Assembly: GCA_032433595.1 (NCBI GenBank)
Contig: JASWJB010000190.1
Span: 1-64,000, forward strand
Source of the DNA: Conoideocrella luteorostrata
Lineage: Eukaryota; Ascomycota; Sordariomycetes; Hypocreales; Clavicipitaceae
DNA length: 64,000 nt
Direction: 5' to 3'
How positions within the stretch are numbered: position 1 is the stretch's first letter; every line of letters starts with the position of its first letter. The notes under the pieces are model-generated. The model ran no database searches, was not told the origin of the DNA, and saw only the letters and a program-made list of their open reading frames with translations. Both the position numbers and the translations under genes were made by a program. Of this stretch, positions 38,930 through 50,794 are shown one piece after another.

Positions 38930-40815
38930 TTACTGGGTGACCCGTAGGTAATATACACCATTTGTATCCGGCACATATCTCAAGGTTGTTGTCTCAGGGA
39001 AAAGAGAGGCAAGCTCCCTCTCGTTACACATGACAGCACGATAGCTCAAATCGCACATGACAGACCGCAGTAAAGTTGCCTCGCCAAAATGACTATGATC
39101 TCGGACCATGACGGTGTTGGATAAGATGATGGAGATCGCGGCAAAGACCAGTTGCAAGCCCATAATCAGACAGAGCACAAGGTGTACATACACCCAATTG
39201 TTGATATCGAGGGTGATGCCCTTGAGAGGCATCTGACCAGTGGCATTGAGGTTGGAGTTGGACTGAGCAGTGGCCAGGATCACACCAGCCGCGAAGGCAC
39301 TAGTCGTGTATCCCATTGCTGTAGTATTGCCATTGCAAGGGGAGCCCACGAATGTTTCGGCTGGGTAGCTCTGGAACTGGATACGATCGGACGTGTTTGT
39401 GCCTAGGGGAGAAGAGCCATATCCCTGAAGAGCAATGGCTGCCGGTGCCATGAGTTTGAGCGTCTCGCCGAGTTGATGTTCCGGAATGACGGCATTGACG
39501 ACTGGGCCTATGCTGACATTGCACTTGTAGTACCATGGATCGACGTTGGATGCTTCAAGGGCATAAACAATGCTCCAGCCAACGTGCCGATCGTGCAGTG
39601 GATCCACAACAAATGTTGTCTGTAGAGGCCCATTCTTGGTCGGGACCTTGTACGTAGTGTTTTTAGAGTCAGCAACCGTGATCGAGTCCATATTTCCGCT
39701 GCCTCCCTTGGTAACCTGCCAGGATTGGCATGTCGCCAGGGTAGACACAGAGCGGTTGGATGCCGCCATCAAGTAGTATGATACGTTGGCCGGAGTGGAT
39801 TCGTAGAACCAAGAATAACATGCTGTGTTCACACAAGTAATGGGATAGCTGTCAGGATTGAAGATAGAGCCGGGTTGAGGGGGATTGACGATGTTGCTAG
39901 GGCCGCTTATGACGCCGGCCGCCAATCCAACCATTCCGTAGCTAAAGGGCCGAGTTTAGTCATTGCAATGTTTGCCTTTCATTTATGAGGGAGTTTACCT
40001 ATTTGCAGTGTATCGAAGAGCATTCTCAATTTGGCTCTTGGACGTCGTCCCATTGTTTCCAACCAGCTTCAGTGTCTGGATAGTTGACAGGTCTGGTACG
40101 GACACGACGCCTGGTCTTGTAGGAACGATCTTGTCAGCGCCGTTGACGTTGTATACTAGACCAATAGTTGCCAGTCCAATTTGGGCGGCCTGTCAAAAGG
40201 TTAACATCATGTGTTTTCGTAAAATTGACGGCGGGATCCTGATCTGGTATGCGACTAACCACATTGATAGACACCCAAATAATGACATATGCTCGGAGTG
40301 AATATCGCCTCGAAACATACATCAATCGTACCATCCGACTGATATTTTCGCTCTGAAGGATGAGATCAACCTATTCCCGGCCGGGCAGTCTGTTAGCTGT
40401 CCTCTGGAGTACACTGGATCGCTGCAATATCTGAGTTTACCTCGCGGGGTTTCCATTCCTGAAGATTCAGCACCCACCATCGCAGTGTGGCTACCATGTG
40501 CTTCAAGGAACTGGCGAGGTTCAAACTGAGGAGAATGGACAAGCCGACGATCAAGGTGTTAAACTCCTTCTTTTTGGACGTAACCATGGCCGTCTTGCTC
40601 GAATACTGCCAGAGTATCAAGTAGATGGATGCGCAGAGCGCCAGGGTAATAGCCCATCGTGTCAAGCAGGCTCCGAGCAGCTTTTGGAGCTGGCGACTTC
40701 TATGGAGTCGTTCATACGTGAAGCTTTGCGCCTGGCGCCTCAAGCGAAGAGATTGGATTGGCTTGATCAACTTGTCGGTCGAGGACTCCTTGACGCTCTC
40801 TGTGGGTGAGCCCAT
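38930..40815 (-). CDS. Large fungal membrane glycoprotein of unknown function
   Basis: Four exons (40815-40441, 40370-40260, 40189-39999, 39941-38930) give 562 residues. Two hydrophobic helices lie near the N-terminus (LTRWAITLALCASIYLILW and NTLIVGLSILLSLNLASS). An RRYSLRAYVIIWVSINVAAQ helix spans the exon 2/3 junction, and a last helix is near the C-terminus (VYVHLVLCLIMGLQLVFAAI). Between them lies a long, Cys-containing, probably extracellular domain with several N-glycosylation sequons (NVS, NRS, NTT, NTS). All intron phases agree. The arrangement matches a fungus-specific class of hypothetical multi-span proteins; no function is known to me. An upstream in-frame start near 40887 is possible but less likely. 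Confidence 0.75.
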
Positions 40816-41324
40816 GACGCTGGTTAAATCACATCGCCTGCAATGACGATGGAGGGGGAAAGGAAAGGGTATATCCGGACAAGACACGAGTTGACGATCG
40901 CGGGAGGGTCGTTGGTGATATGTCTTGCGGTAAGGAAAGGTTGGCCATTACCAGTGGAGCCCAAACCGCAACCCTGTAAGCACACAAGCACTCTGATCTC
41001 ATTTCTTACGGAACACAGCACTTTTCGCCTGTATTCTCCTGACCCCAGTCCCCGATTCGGACTCACATTTGGACACGTTCTAGCCCAACATCGGGAGCGA
41101 GCTTGATTTTTTTTGGTGCTGTGGGGCCGGCACTTTTGGCTTACTCTTGTCTGTGGCCGACGGCTGTTAACTGTGACTGGCAAAGACTGGGATCAGGTCC
41201 AGAAACGATCAACGCCACGGTCCACCCGGCTTGAGACTCTGACCGTCGTGGGTTGGACCCAGCGGACATGTTTGGCTATGGGTTGATGCTGTGTTGGCAC
41301 CATTCTGTACTGTCCTCTGCACAG

Positions 41325-41348
41325 TACTCCGTCCTCCGGTACGGAGTA
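41325..41348. repeat. Inverted pair of TACGGAGTA elements (potential hairpin)
   Basis: A GTACTCCGT copy at 41324-41332 and an ACGGAGTAC copy at 41341-41349 are exact reverse complements, separated by 8 bases. They could pair as a 9-bp stem in DNA or RNA. Confidence 0.8.
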
Positions 41349-42133
41349 CAGAGCACCCATATGTGTGCCACATTGCTGACCATAAGCAACGTGAAGCACA
41401 ATTGGTGATCAAGCTGCCGTAATTGGGATGGGATCGTTAGTTGCTGCATGATTCAGCTGACAGCAGTTGAGCGACAAGGACGGCATATTGGAGGTCTTGG
41501 AGCACACCCCCGCATGTGTGCGGGTAAAGGTGATTTTCATTCGTCGCTTAAAATCTACCCGTTATCATGCATCTGGAGGGCATTCGACATCATTATGCAT
41601 CTCAATTTGAACCTGCAAGAGAGCGGGTGCCGAGCACACACGATCGCCATCTCATAGGGCCAGCCTGGAGGCCGCCGACTCGCGCAGCAATGAAATCCGT
41701 CTCCTTTGGGCAAGTGATTGCGCAAACGTTAAAATAGATCGTCGGCGATGGTGACAATGATGGGCGGCAATGGCCTGTAACGGCGCGAGAAGGTTTTCTT
41801 TTCGCAAAGACTGACTTGCTTCGACTCTAGAGAGCACAGCCCCCGGCGATGGTCCTATTTTGACTCGCTTGACGTCCAACATGGCACGGCGTGGGTGTGG
41901 TGGCGTCTGCCTCCAACCTGCCTGCCTGCTGCGAAGAGTTCGTGCTGTCTCCTCTGCAATATGAACCCAATAGTGTGCCTCTCCGTTGCTCTGTACTCCG
42001 TACTGCGTATTGTAGGTCGTTATCCGCCCGTGGCCGCTTACTGGCCGACCACCTGCATTGACCAATCTCAATCTCGCCAAAAGTTCAACAAGGTGTTATT
42101 TCGGGACGACGAACAGCATGTGCCGTCCTGTAG

Positions 42134-42149
42134 TACGGAGTACTCCGTA
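42134..42149. repeat. Perfect 16-bp palindrome from two overlapping TACGGAGTA elements
   Basis: TACGGAGTACTCCGTA reads the same on both strands. Its core is CGG-N6-CCG, the spacing of a classic palindromic Zn2Cys6 binding site. It lies in gene-free DNA, so a regulatory target is not evident. Confidence 0.75.
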
Positions 42150-42903
42150 GCTACTTCGTATTATTACTCCCTACGCAGGACTCCGCAGTGTCGCCCGCGT
42201 TTTAACATTAGGTAGAGTCACCGGCATGCTAAGCTTTCTGTTTCGTAGTGGCCGAGTTGGTTGCCGTCGATCTTGGCCGTATGGGGAGAAGTCTTGGCAC
42301 GGACAGGCATCATCGCATCGGCACCTTTCCGAACGCCAATATTCACAATTGGCCCCGTTGGCTGCCACAGACAGGAAAGCCACTCATCGCAAATATCGCG
42401 AATGATGCCGAGAGCTTTTTAGGTGAACAATCCGTGCCGAAGAGTTTTATTTGGACGACGGGTGTAATCGCTGCGCCTCCACACGAAGTCGGAGCATGCC
42501 ACAGTTCAAAGGTACCTGGGGGAAACGGGGCGAGGGAAGCGGTTCTGCTGGCAAGAGCCAATCAATTGACTCCGCGCGGCATGCATGCATCTCAAATTTC
42601 CGTCGACGCAGAAATACAGTAATACAAATACATCCCAGCACAGAACTCACCCTCAACCAACACTCCGTTAAACCATGCACGTTTTAGTCACCCAATCTGC
42701 CCGTTCAATGATCAATCGCGCGGCGTACAAGTTTCTGGTTCCCGCTTCCTCCACGATGCCCAAATTCAACACGTCACCAAGTTAACATAAAACACAGCCA
42801 CCAGGTATTGTTCTCGTCTTTAATACCCGTCGCATTTATTCTCAAAACTTTGGCTGCTTAGCCCTAATACAGTAGCGCATGGGATCAATGAGACGCACCC
42901 ACA

Positions 42904-43104
42904 TTAGTTTCCTCTGCTCATGCTCAGCCCTGTTCCGCTCCGGTAGAAATCTTCGGCGTGAGCCGAACTCGCATACCCTCCGTCATGGATCTTTAAAAGC
43001 GCAGCAAGTACTAAGTAGATAATGATATAGAGGATAGCTTCTATGAAGTCTACGATGCTGTTGGGAAATACTGATTCCGTGTTGCTGGCTACATTCGATG
43101 ACAT
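42904..43104 (-). CDS. Possible small single-span membrane protein
   Basis: A 66-codon frame with a true ATG. The N-terminus is polar, followed by a strong hydrophobic helix (IEAILYIIIYLVLAALL) and a polar tail with HDGGYASSAHAEDFYR. The membrane helix next to a charged tail is better than random, but no homologue comes to mind. It could also be the last exon of an unrecognised gene, or chance. Confidence 0.25.
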   Translation of the reverse strand: MSSNVASNTESVFPNSIVDFIEAILYIIIYLVLAALLKIHDGGYASSAHAEDFYRSGTGLSMSRGN

Positions 43105-43157
43105 CTACAGCCGTTAGAAGCTGAGGTTTGACTGACTGCTAAATCTACGTGCGCATA

Positions 43158-43158
43158 A

Positions 43159-43189
<31 letters not shown>

Positions 43190-43195
43190 CATATA
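43158..43195. repeat. CA/TA microsatellite
   Basis: A run of alternating AC units passes directly into alternating AT units. Confidence 0.9.
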
Positions 43196-44269
43196 AAGGC
43201 CTCTGCACTCTATACCTATCTAGGGCAATAATAAGGTCGCAGTCATACATTAGTGCATAAATCATGCATCTCGTAATTACTGCTCCAGGCATCCCGTTCC
43301 TACACATTGTAAACCAAAAAAAAAAAAAAAAAGCATCTATCTACTTACTCAAATAATTAGGAATCAAAGAAACGCCTTTCCAACAAGAATTTATGTATGT
43401 AAGGGACCACCGGTGTCGGTCCTATCCATCTGTGTCGCTGCACTGTCCGTCAGTTGTGCTCCATGCATGTTCCGCGCAGAGTACACGATGAGTTTCTGGA
43501 AATGGGATACGTCATGCTAAGTAGGGCCATCAGCAATAATGGAATTTGAAGTAACATCAAAACGAAACACGCTTGTCCTTCTGGAACGAAATATGGTTTA
43601 CAGGCTTCGCTGTTTCCAGGCATCGCCAAATACTACTGGGAGAGAGTAGATACATGCTGACCATCCTGTAATGCTCTCACTTATGGCTTTGAACGGGGGC
43701 CTGTATATACGACATAATAGTAAGCCACGAGTAGGCTGGGTGATGAGTCCTATCTTGGACTTGGTTACGGCATCTAGCTTGCCTTGCCACGCATTTAGCC
43801 ACCGCAGCCAAACAGTCCGGTAGTCGGTAAGACCCACAAGGATGACCGTCTATCATCTTCAAAAAGCTCGTTATGTCTAACAGAATCAGTCATGTCTTCT
43901 AAATCAAGATGTCAGATGCTCTGCAACATTGGTTCAGCATCATGAGTCTCCTCCTAAATCATCAGTACACTTCGTTGCGAAGAAGAAACGGGTCACTTAC
44001 CAAGCCCTGCGAAAGACAAACAATACATCCACGTACAGAATTCAATTTTGTTATTCAATTCTCCCGCTTAAATAAGCCGTGATAGATCGGTGGATCATTG
44101 TTTCTGTTGTTGACAAGTAGCTGTACACTGAGCGAGGCGAAGTCTTAAATTACATCGATGGACAGATGGCTGCTAGGAATGTATGTCATTCTCCTGAGTT
44201 GCTTTCTTCCCGTGGCCCTCGTCTGGGGACTCTCATCCCCATCGCAAGAATAGGTAGAGGGGAAAATAA

Positions 44270-45060
44270 CGGCTAATTGTCTTTCAATCGTAAAACGCCG
44301 GCCACAGGTGTTTTTGCTACAGGTCTACGGCGTTCGCCAATCGTCGAGCTCGGAAAGCACAGCGGTACCCGTGCTACACTCCAGAAACATACCATCCATA
44401 TCAAAAATACCGTCTCCAGCAGAAGCCGTATTGAAGAGCTAGTTGATCCCATGTAAGCCGTTTCGCGCACTGCATAGATATGTTAGAAGGCCGCCCATGC
44501 TCCAAACGCCGACAAGTAGCCTCTAGCCATCAGCAAAGCCGTGCTTGATAGCGCTGTCTGTCATCGTAATGGTATCAGTGTAGCTCAATTCACCGTGGCC
44601 AGTCCGTAGTGCACGGCGAACTTTCTACCACGGCCATAGGAGCCGCGGTATTGCGGAAGCGTTGCGCCGTACGTAACCTTCTGATATCAGACACTGGACC
44701 CATTGGTGGCGGTTGTTATCAAAGCCTTCAAATTTCGATAATTCGGCCCTCCAAGAATGAGTAAGAAAGTTGGTAGATCTGCCTTGAGCACGTCACCACG
44801 CTAGATATAGCTTGCTGGTGCTTTGTACAACCTGTCAAGATCGACCTTGCTGTCTAATGAGGGACAGCTAAGCACTGTAAACAAACCGCGTGACCAGTTC
44901 CTGAATATGCTCCGTGTTCAGAAATTTCGGTATCATGATGGCCATCCCTGACAATAACGACTTCGGTAGTCTTCGTGACAGATGAACCGGCCGCGAGAGT
45001 CAAGCTGCGCTTTTAGACTCTAAGACGGCGCCCCAGGTAACGAACACGGTGGACCTTGTG
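44270..45060 (-). pseudogene. Decayed coding region, family not identified
   Basis: Reading the minus strand downward from 45060 gives protein-like stretches broken by stops and frame changes. They include FVTWGAVLESKSAA, LTLAAGSSVTKTTEVVIV, a GHHDTEISEHGAYSGTGHAV segment, LDSKVDLDRLYKAPASY, GDVLKADLPTFLLILGGPNY, YGATLPQYRGSYGRGRKF and AGDGIFDMDGMFLE. Composition is coding-like, but at least six interruptions are needed to join the parts and no plausible introns explain them. The region is not AT-shifted, so simple decay is more likely than RIP. I could not name the parent family. Confidence 0.4.
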
Positions 45061-45737
45061 AATAACTCCTGCCGTTGAGTTTTAGAATTATTGTCTAATT
45101 GTCAGTAAATCCTTTCAGTCGCTCACAAGAACGAGGCTTTCCGCGTCGCCGTTTTCTCGAGTGAATGAAGAACAGTTGCTAGATGCGACAACAGAGGAGC
45201 AACAAGAGGGGGCACAAAGTAACACGGGACAAGTTAAACACTACATATTTATGAATTCCGCTGGTGCTATACAAGTTGTGCCCTTAATTACGCCGGTGAT
45301 ACGCTCCATATATGGAACACTTCAGGCAATGAGCACGACTATCGCAACTCACAATTGCCCCCGTTCACCAATGTATATTGTACATGCCCTTTAATTTCTA
45401 TTGACAGCCTCCTGAAGCCTATTATCCTCATTTCGTTGGGCATTGCCATCCAGGTCGGGCACGCCGTGGCGTCTCTTCAATTCATCATCATGAAGTCCAA
45501 AGGGGTGGACGCACTAAGTTGTAACAATTTGTAAAGTAGGCTTTCATATTGAATGTCACGAGCGGTAATTCATCTTTCGCTCAAATCAGCACGGCTGTCT
45601 AGACTCCTAAATGCGTCTATTCCTTCCTCCAAGTTCTTTACGTAAGAAATTCAGTCAAGTCAACTCCTCACGCCAAAATATGCAAAAGACTGCTTAAAAG
45701 CCACACACCAAAGAAAAATCAACATCCGCTCCTCCAC

Positions 45738-47859
45738 CTACGCAGCATCTCTCAGAGCATTGCTCTCCAACTCCCTCAGCGGAAGCTTCATCCCAGAACG
45801 ATCACCGCCCTCGTCTTGCTGTCTCAAGGACCGCCGTGCCCTGACCTGACCATTTATGACTTCCTCCTTCGTAACATTCAGCTTGTCCTCGCCTAAGCCC
45901 ATAGAGCGCATGAACTGCAGAGTAGCAGTCCACTCCTGCTGCTTACGTGCCTCACTCCAGCTCAACTCCTCGGCTAAAACATCGATCACGCGCGGCAAAG
46001 CGTGCAGTGCGGTGCTGATGTCCAGGAATGCGAGTCTCATTCTCCGCGAAATAACATCGGCGGCGGTGCAAGCTGCCTCGGAACGGACTGCGTGTCGCAG
46101 CTCAGCTTCGATAAAGGGGAAGGAAGGCGCCAGACGAGCAGTGGAGTTTGAGCTGGAGAGGACGGCCCAGGCACGATCGCCGTAGTTGGTCGCGAGATGA
46201 TGAGCAATGTCGGCGTCAATGGCAGGGTACACTTCCATGAGCTGGGCAGGCAGGGAGGTAGAGAAGCCGTAGGCGCCGAGCACAGGGGTGGTAAGCGTCT
46301 TGCAGGAGCCGTTAGTGATGGAACCGGGCAAGTCGTAGCCGCTGATGTTTGGGAGGGCGACAGATCGGGGCGTCAGGTTGAACGTCTTAATGGCTTCATT
46401 GACGGCGTCCTCGGCCATTTGGCGGTATGTGGTCCATTTGCCGCCAGCGCAGGTGAGAAGGCCGGAAGGAGACACAGTGACGAGATGCGAGCGGACGAGT
46501 GATTCTGTGTTGCCGGCTTTTGGGTCGCGGACAAGGGGACGGATGCCTTGTATAACGAGGTTAGCTTGTCTTATTCCACAAAGACATAAGAAGGGGGAAG
46601 CAGAAACACTCACCAGACCATGTAGCAAGAACATCATCGCGAGTCAGAACACTCTCCGGAGCCAGCAGCTTGCTAACCTCCTTCAAGATGAAATCTACAT
46701 CATCCTGACGCGCAACAGGCTCTCTTTCGACATCACAAGCATTATCCGTGGTTCCCGCTACAGTCATGCCCTGCCACGGCAGAACGAAGACGACCCGACC
46801 GTCCGAAGTAGCCGCATCCAAGATACCCATGCCCTTGGGGCACAGCTTGCCGGGCAACATGACGTGAGCACCGGAAGCAGGAGCAACAATTTCCTTGCGC
46901 TGCGGATCGTCCATGCGCTCCACGGCATCGGTAAACGGCCCAGTGGCGTTGATGACGCCCTTTGCGCGAACAGTGAAAGGCTCAGAGTCAGATCCACCCT
47001 CATTGATCAGGTCACGGACCTTGGCACCGCAAATCTTGCCATTGGCATCCTTTTCGAGAGCCGTCACCTCGACGTGGTTGAGGACAGTGGCACCGTAGAG
47101 AGAAGCAGTCAGGGCGAGGGAGACATTCATGCGCGAATCATTGTGTTGACCATCGTAGTATACCAAAGCGCCAACCAGGTTGTCCCGTCGAAGAAGGGGG
47201 AAAGAGTCAATAGCCTTGCTACGGCTGAGCAGATAAGAGCTTTCGAGGCCTTGCGACCCGGCGAGCAGATCGTACATTTTGCAGCCGACCCACATGTACG
47301 GAGCCTGAAACCAGCTCTGCAAGGGCAGCAGAATTGGCAACGAAGTCGACAGATGCGGCGCAATGTTCAAAAATCCCTTTCTCTCGCGGAGCGCCTCAAT
47401 CACCAGCTCCAGCTGCGGGTAGTCGAGGTTCCAAACGGCCTTTTCGAGATATCGCACACCCCCGTGGACGAGCTTGGTGCTTTTGGAGCTCGTCCCGGCG
47501 GAGAAGTCGTCGCGCTCAACGAGAGCGACCTTGAGGCCGCGAGTCACAGCATCCAAGGCAATGCCAGTTCCGGTAGCGCCGCCGCCAACGATCAGGAGGT
47601 CGTATTCATGTTCGGCGTCGTTTGCCTTTGCGCCGTTGTGCCTTCTCAGCTCGGCGAGCTGTTCGCTGCGGCTCCTGGTGGCGGCAAAAGTGGGAGGGGT
47701 GATTTTTCCAGAGCTGTCTCGCTGTACGGGGACGAGGGCCTTGTCGTGGGAGAGGTTCTTGTTTGCGCGGGCGTATGCGACGCTCCCGCCAGCAGCTACG
47801 GCGGTGACTGCTGTGGCCGCGGCAATGGGGCGCCAAAGGTGAGAAAGGCGAGACGCCAT
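45738..47859 (-). CDS. GUT2: FAD-dependent glycerol-3-phosphate dehydrogenase, mitochondrial
   Basis: Exons 47859-46614 and 46546-45738 give 684 residues. The enzyme oxidises sn-glycerol 3-phosphate to dihydroxyacetone phosphate on the outer face of the inner mitochondrial membrane and passes electrons to ubiquinone. It has an Arg/Ala-rich leader with a hydrophobic anchor (IAAATAVTAVAAGGSVAYA). The FAD turn is LLIVGGGATGTGIALDA, followed by VERDDFSAGTSSKSTKLVHG and GGVRYLE, all standard for GlpD/GUT2. Further on are VINATGPFTDAV and the C-terminal GGKWTTYRQMAEDAV. The intron is GTGAGT...GCTAAC...CAAG and keeps phase 1. It is the second step of glycerol catabolism; the other two steps are encoded next door. 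Confidence 0.96.
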
Positions 47860-50794
47860 AGTGCTGAGTACGGCCCTCTAGATAAATGATTTTCGGGCGT
47901 GGGCGTGGGCGTTCCGAGAAGTCTTTATTTGAGATTTGTGAGTATTCGTCGATACTGCTGTGGTTGGTGTTGGTGTTGATAAAGGGTGCAGTCACCAGGA
48001 CAGGCTCAACACGGTCCAGATCAACCACGTATATATCGAAAAGACAGAAAAGAAACAAAAGACAAGTTAGACCCAATGAGTCAAACTAGACGAGAAATAG
48101 CCACGGCCAAGATATCCGAGCTGCACAGGACAGCTGCAGCCAAATAAAAAATCGGGGACCAGGGGGTCGGTGTTCCAAATGCCGGGGAATCTCTGATTTG
48201 TGGAAACCACAAAATTAACAAATCCAAGGTTCACCGAGACACGTACAGCTGTATCATGTGCTTCGTGCCCAACTTTAATGGCGAACAGGCAAGCCGTGAA
48301 ACTTTTTTGCTCCGTACAAATAAATCTAGCTAAAAAGGAAGAGGTGAGGTGGTTAAGTCTCACCTGTAAATACTGAGGGCGAGATACGCGGCGTGCCGTG
48401 TTGTCGCACCTTCCCACCAATGGGGTGTGCCACGTGCTGATTCTTTTGGGCATTTTCAATATCACTGTGAATGCGCTGGTCAGAAACAGCTCCTTTTTTT
48501 CTGCTCGGTGTGTGACATCATTGGCGGAGACTGGGGAGAGATACGGCATGAGAGCGCTGCGGTGTTTGTAATGCTCCTCCCTGCACCGAGCTGCTGCCGA
48601 AACGAAGCCCCTGCTGCAGCTACTCCGAACTCCGTACTCTACTACGAACTATTTCTGCTCGCCGCAGTCAAACCACTTTTTTAGAATCATCTCTTCACTG
48701 CCTTAACACCCGATGTCATCGTCAGTCCGGGCCCTCCGGTGTGCGTTCACGGAGCGGAGCAGCCCCCCGTCTGCTTCATTCATCGGTGATGTGGAAAATT
48801 CCAAGACTATGTCATTCACTCCACTGCGACTACGGAGTCGTGTTTTGCGTGGTACTCGGAGTACGGAGTACCCCATACAAGCGTCAGCCAAGAGCCGCGA
48901 ACCGCTGCTCTCCGTTTATGCACCTCGGGATTGCAATACCGAGATTGTGTCAAGTTCTGTGGGGGCGATTTATCCGCCGCAAGGATGGAGGGAAGCCAGT
49001 CGGTGCTGATTTCCCGAAATCTGCGATTGTACGGAGTCCTCCATGGCTTCTGCGTGTCGGAATCGGTATACCGAGCCGAGTCCGATCTAGCATCCCTCAC
49101 GCAGACCGCAGCAGGGATCGCGGCTAATTAGACTTGACGGCCGCAGCCACGGACTAGAAACTTCTTCTGATTGCTCCAACACGGCACACCACCATTTGAC
49201 AGCCAAAAAGTCCGATCAGACTCAGAAACGCCGCTCGTTCTCAAGATCGGCGCACACTGTGCCTCAAGTACATTTACCCACTCTCTCCTTGCTCCGTACT
49301 CCTTACTCAAGTACCTGACGCCACCCTCGACGCGGAAGCCATTTCCAAAATGGGACATAGTTGCAAGAGCGTTGTTCTTGCCTTCTTCTAGAACAATAGT
49401 TGTGGCGTTGTATCACACCACGTCTGCCACTAAGGGGGGGTTATGTCGTGCATACAAAACATTTGTTTACTTAACTATCCCCCGTGTTGTAGTAGCGATT
49501 CACCCATTTTCCGACCTGTTATGCTTCCGAGCATGTCGGTTAATTAATTAGTCAGTGTTACAATTACGACATACTGCAGTTTTGTAGAAGTCAAAAAGCC
49601 GTGTTTGCCGTGTGTAGAGTACAGTCTACTCGGCTTCTTATCACGTTCGCCCCCCCATATGTCGATCCTATGTGTTCTGAACGTGACAATTTGATGTTGC
49701 TGCAGGGCCGAGGCTCGCGTATATCCAAAAGAAACAATTACAGGGTGCCCATATATCGCTCTCAGGCATGATATCCAAGGGTTTACCAACAAGTAGATAG
49801 ACCATCGAAATCGTCGGCTCTAGCTCGGTTAATTTTCACCACAAACTATCTGTGTAGTATGTGCAACCGTAACCTACACTACCATTGTAAGGCAATCAGC
49901 AAAGTTTTGTGTGACCTACACCACGAGATGCTATGCGTACGCTTGTACACGAGCCACGCAAGCCCACATCAAACTATTACAAGCCATGAAGGTCTTTAGT
50001 ATCATTAAAGTCGACCCATTCAATGTTCTGGACTCTCTGATGGATACTAATACGGAGAGAACCACATGGCTTACCGCGCAACTCAGCAAGCTAGGCCCCG
50101 TCTTTCCCACTGCAAGATATTCCACGCCCTTTTGATGCGGGATATCACACACCCGCCCACTTGCCGCATCACATGGCACACAGATTTCACTGAAGCATCG
50201 AAAATAGCCTATATAGGCAAAACCTTATATGCTCAGCGGAGCATGGAGCTGCGGTTTCGTGAGACGCCAACCAACGTCTCGAGTAGATAGGCTCAAACCA
50301 CGGGGTGAATCAACGCTACCGGCAACATGTACACCGACCAAACCGAATATTGGTCGTTCGATGCCGAAAACCCCGAATCAAACTTTCATACTCCGAATTC
50401 GCACTGCAGACAAAAGGGTAAAAATTACTCTGATCGCTTAAATTCGCTTCAAGATTCCACACTTCAAATGCTTCATGGCGGTACATAAACTCGCTCGTAG
50501 TAACAAAACACCAAGATTCCCACCCATAGGTACATGCATTGCGTATAAATAATACACGCACTCAAAAATAACAGTCAAAACGCCCAATGCAGTTAGACAT
50601 GCCTCGTTTGCAGACCCGGAATCGATAGCGTGCTGTTGGTCTGTCGCCAGCTCGGTCTGTTGGGTCCTGTTCTGTTTTCCCCCGACTATTTCTGTTTCTT
50701 CTTCGGCTTTTTATGTACATGAAAAACAATTCTACTATAATTTTCCTGAACCGTTTTCATTTCAAACGTGGATAACGTCACAAGTTATGGCTTC
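47860..50794. other. 2.9-kb intergenic region, GUT2 promoter side
   Basis: Contains the GUT2 promoter at its left end and the 3' flank of the aquaglyceroporin gene at its right end. No gene was supported between. One exact TACGGAGTA is at 48862-48870, preceded by an overlapping TACTCGGAGTA-like copy; degenerate copies are near 48620 and 49029. Confidence 0.5.

Larger units (their letters stand above)
40816..45737. other. 4.9-kb gene-poor region
   Basis: Apart from a small hydrophobic open frame (42904-43104) and a decayed coding region (44270-45060), no gene is supported. TACGGAGTA-type elements are at 41325-41332, 41340-41348, 41994-42002, 42134-42142 and 42141-42149. A CA/TA microsatellite lies at about 43158-43195 and an A-run at about 43315-43332. 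Confidence 0.5.

Noticed and set aside
46345..47889. Plus-strand frame of 514 codons over GUT2
   Set aside because: Antisense shadow of the GUT2 exons; it crosses the GUT2 intron without any domain.
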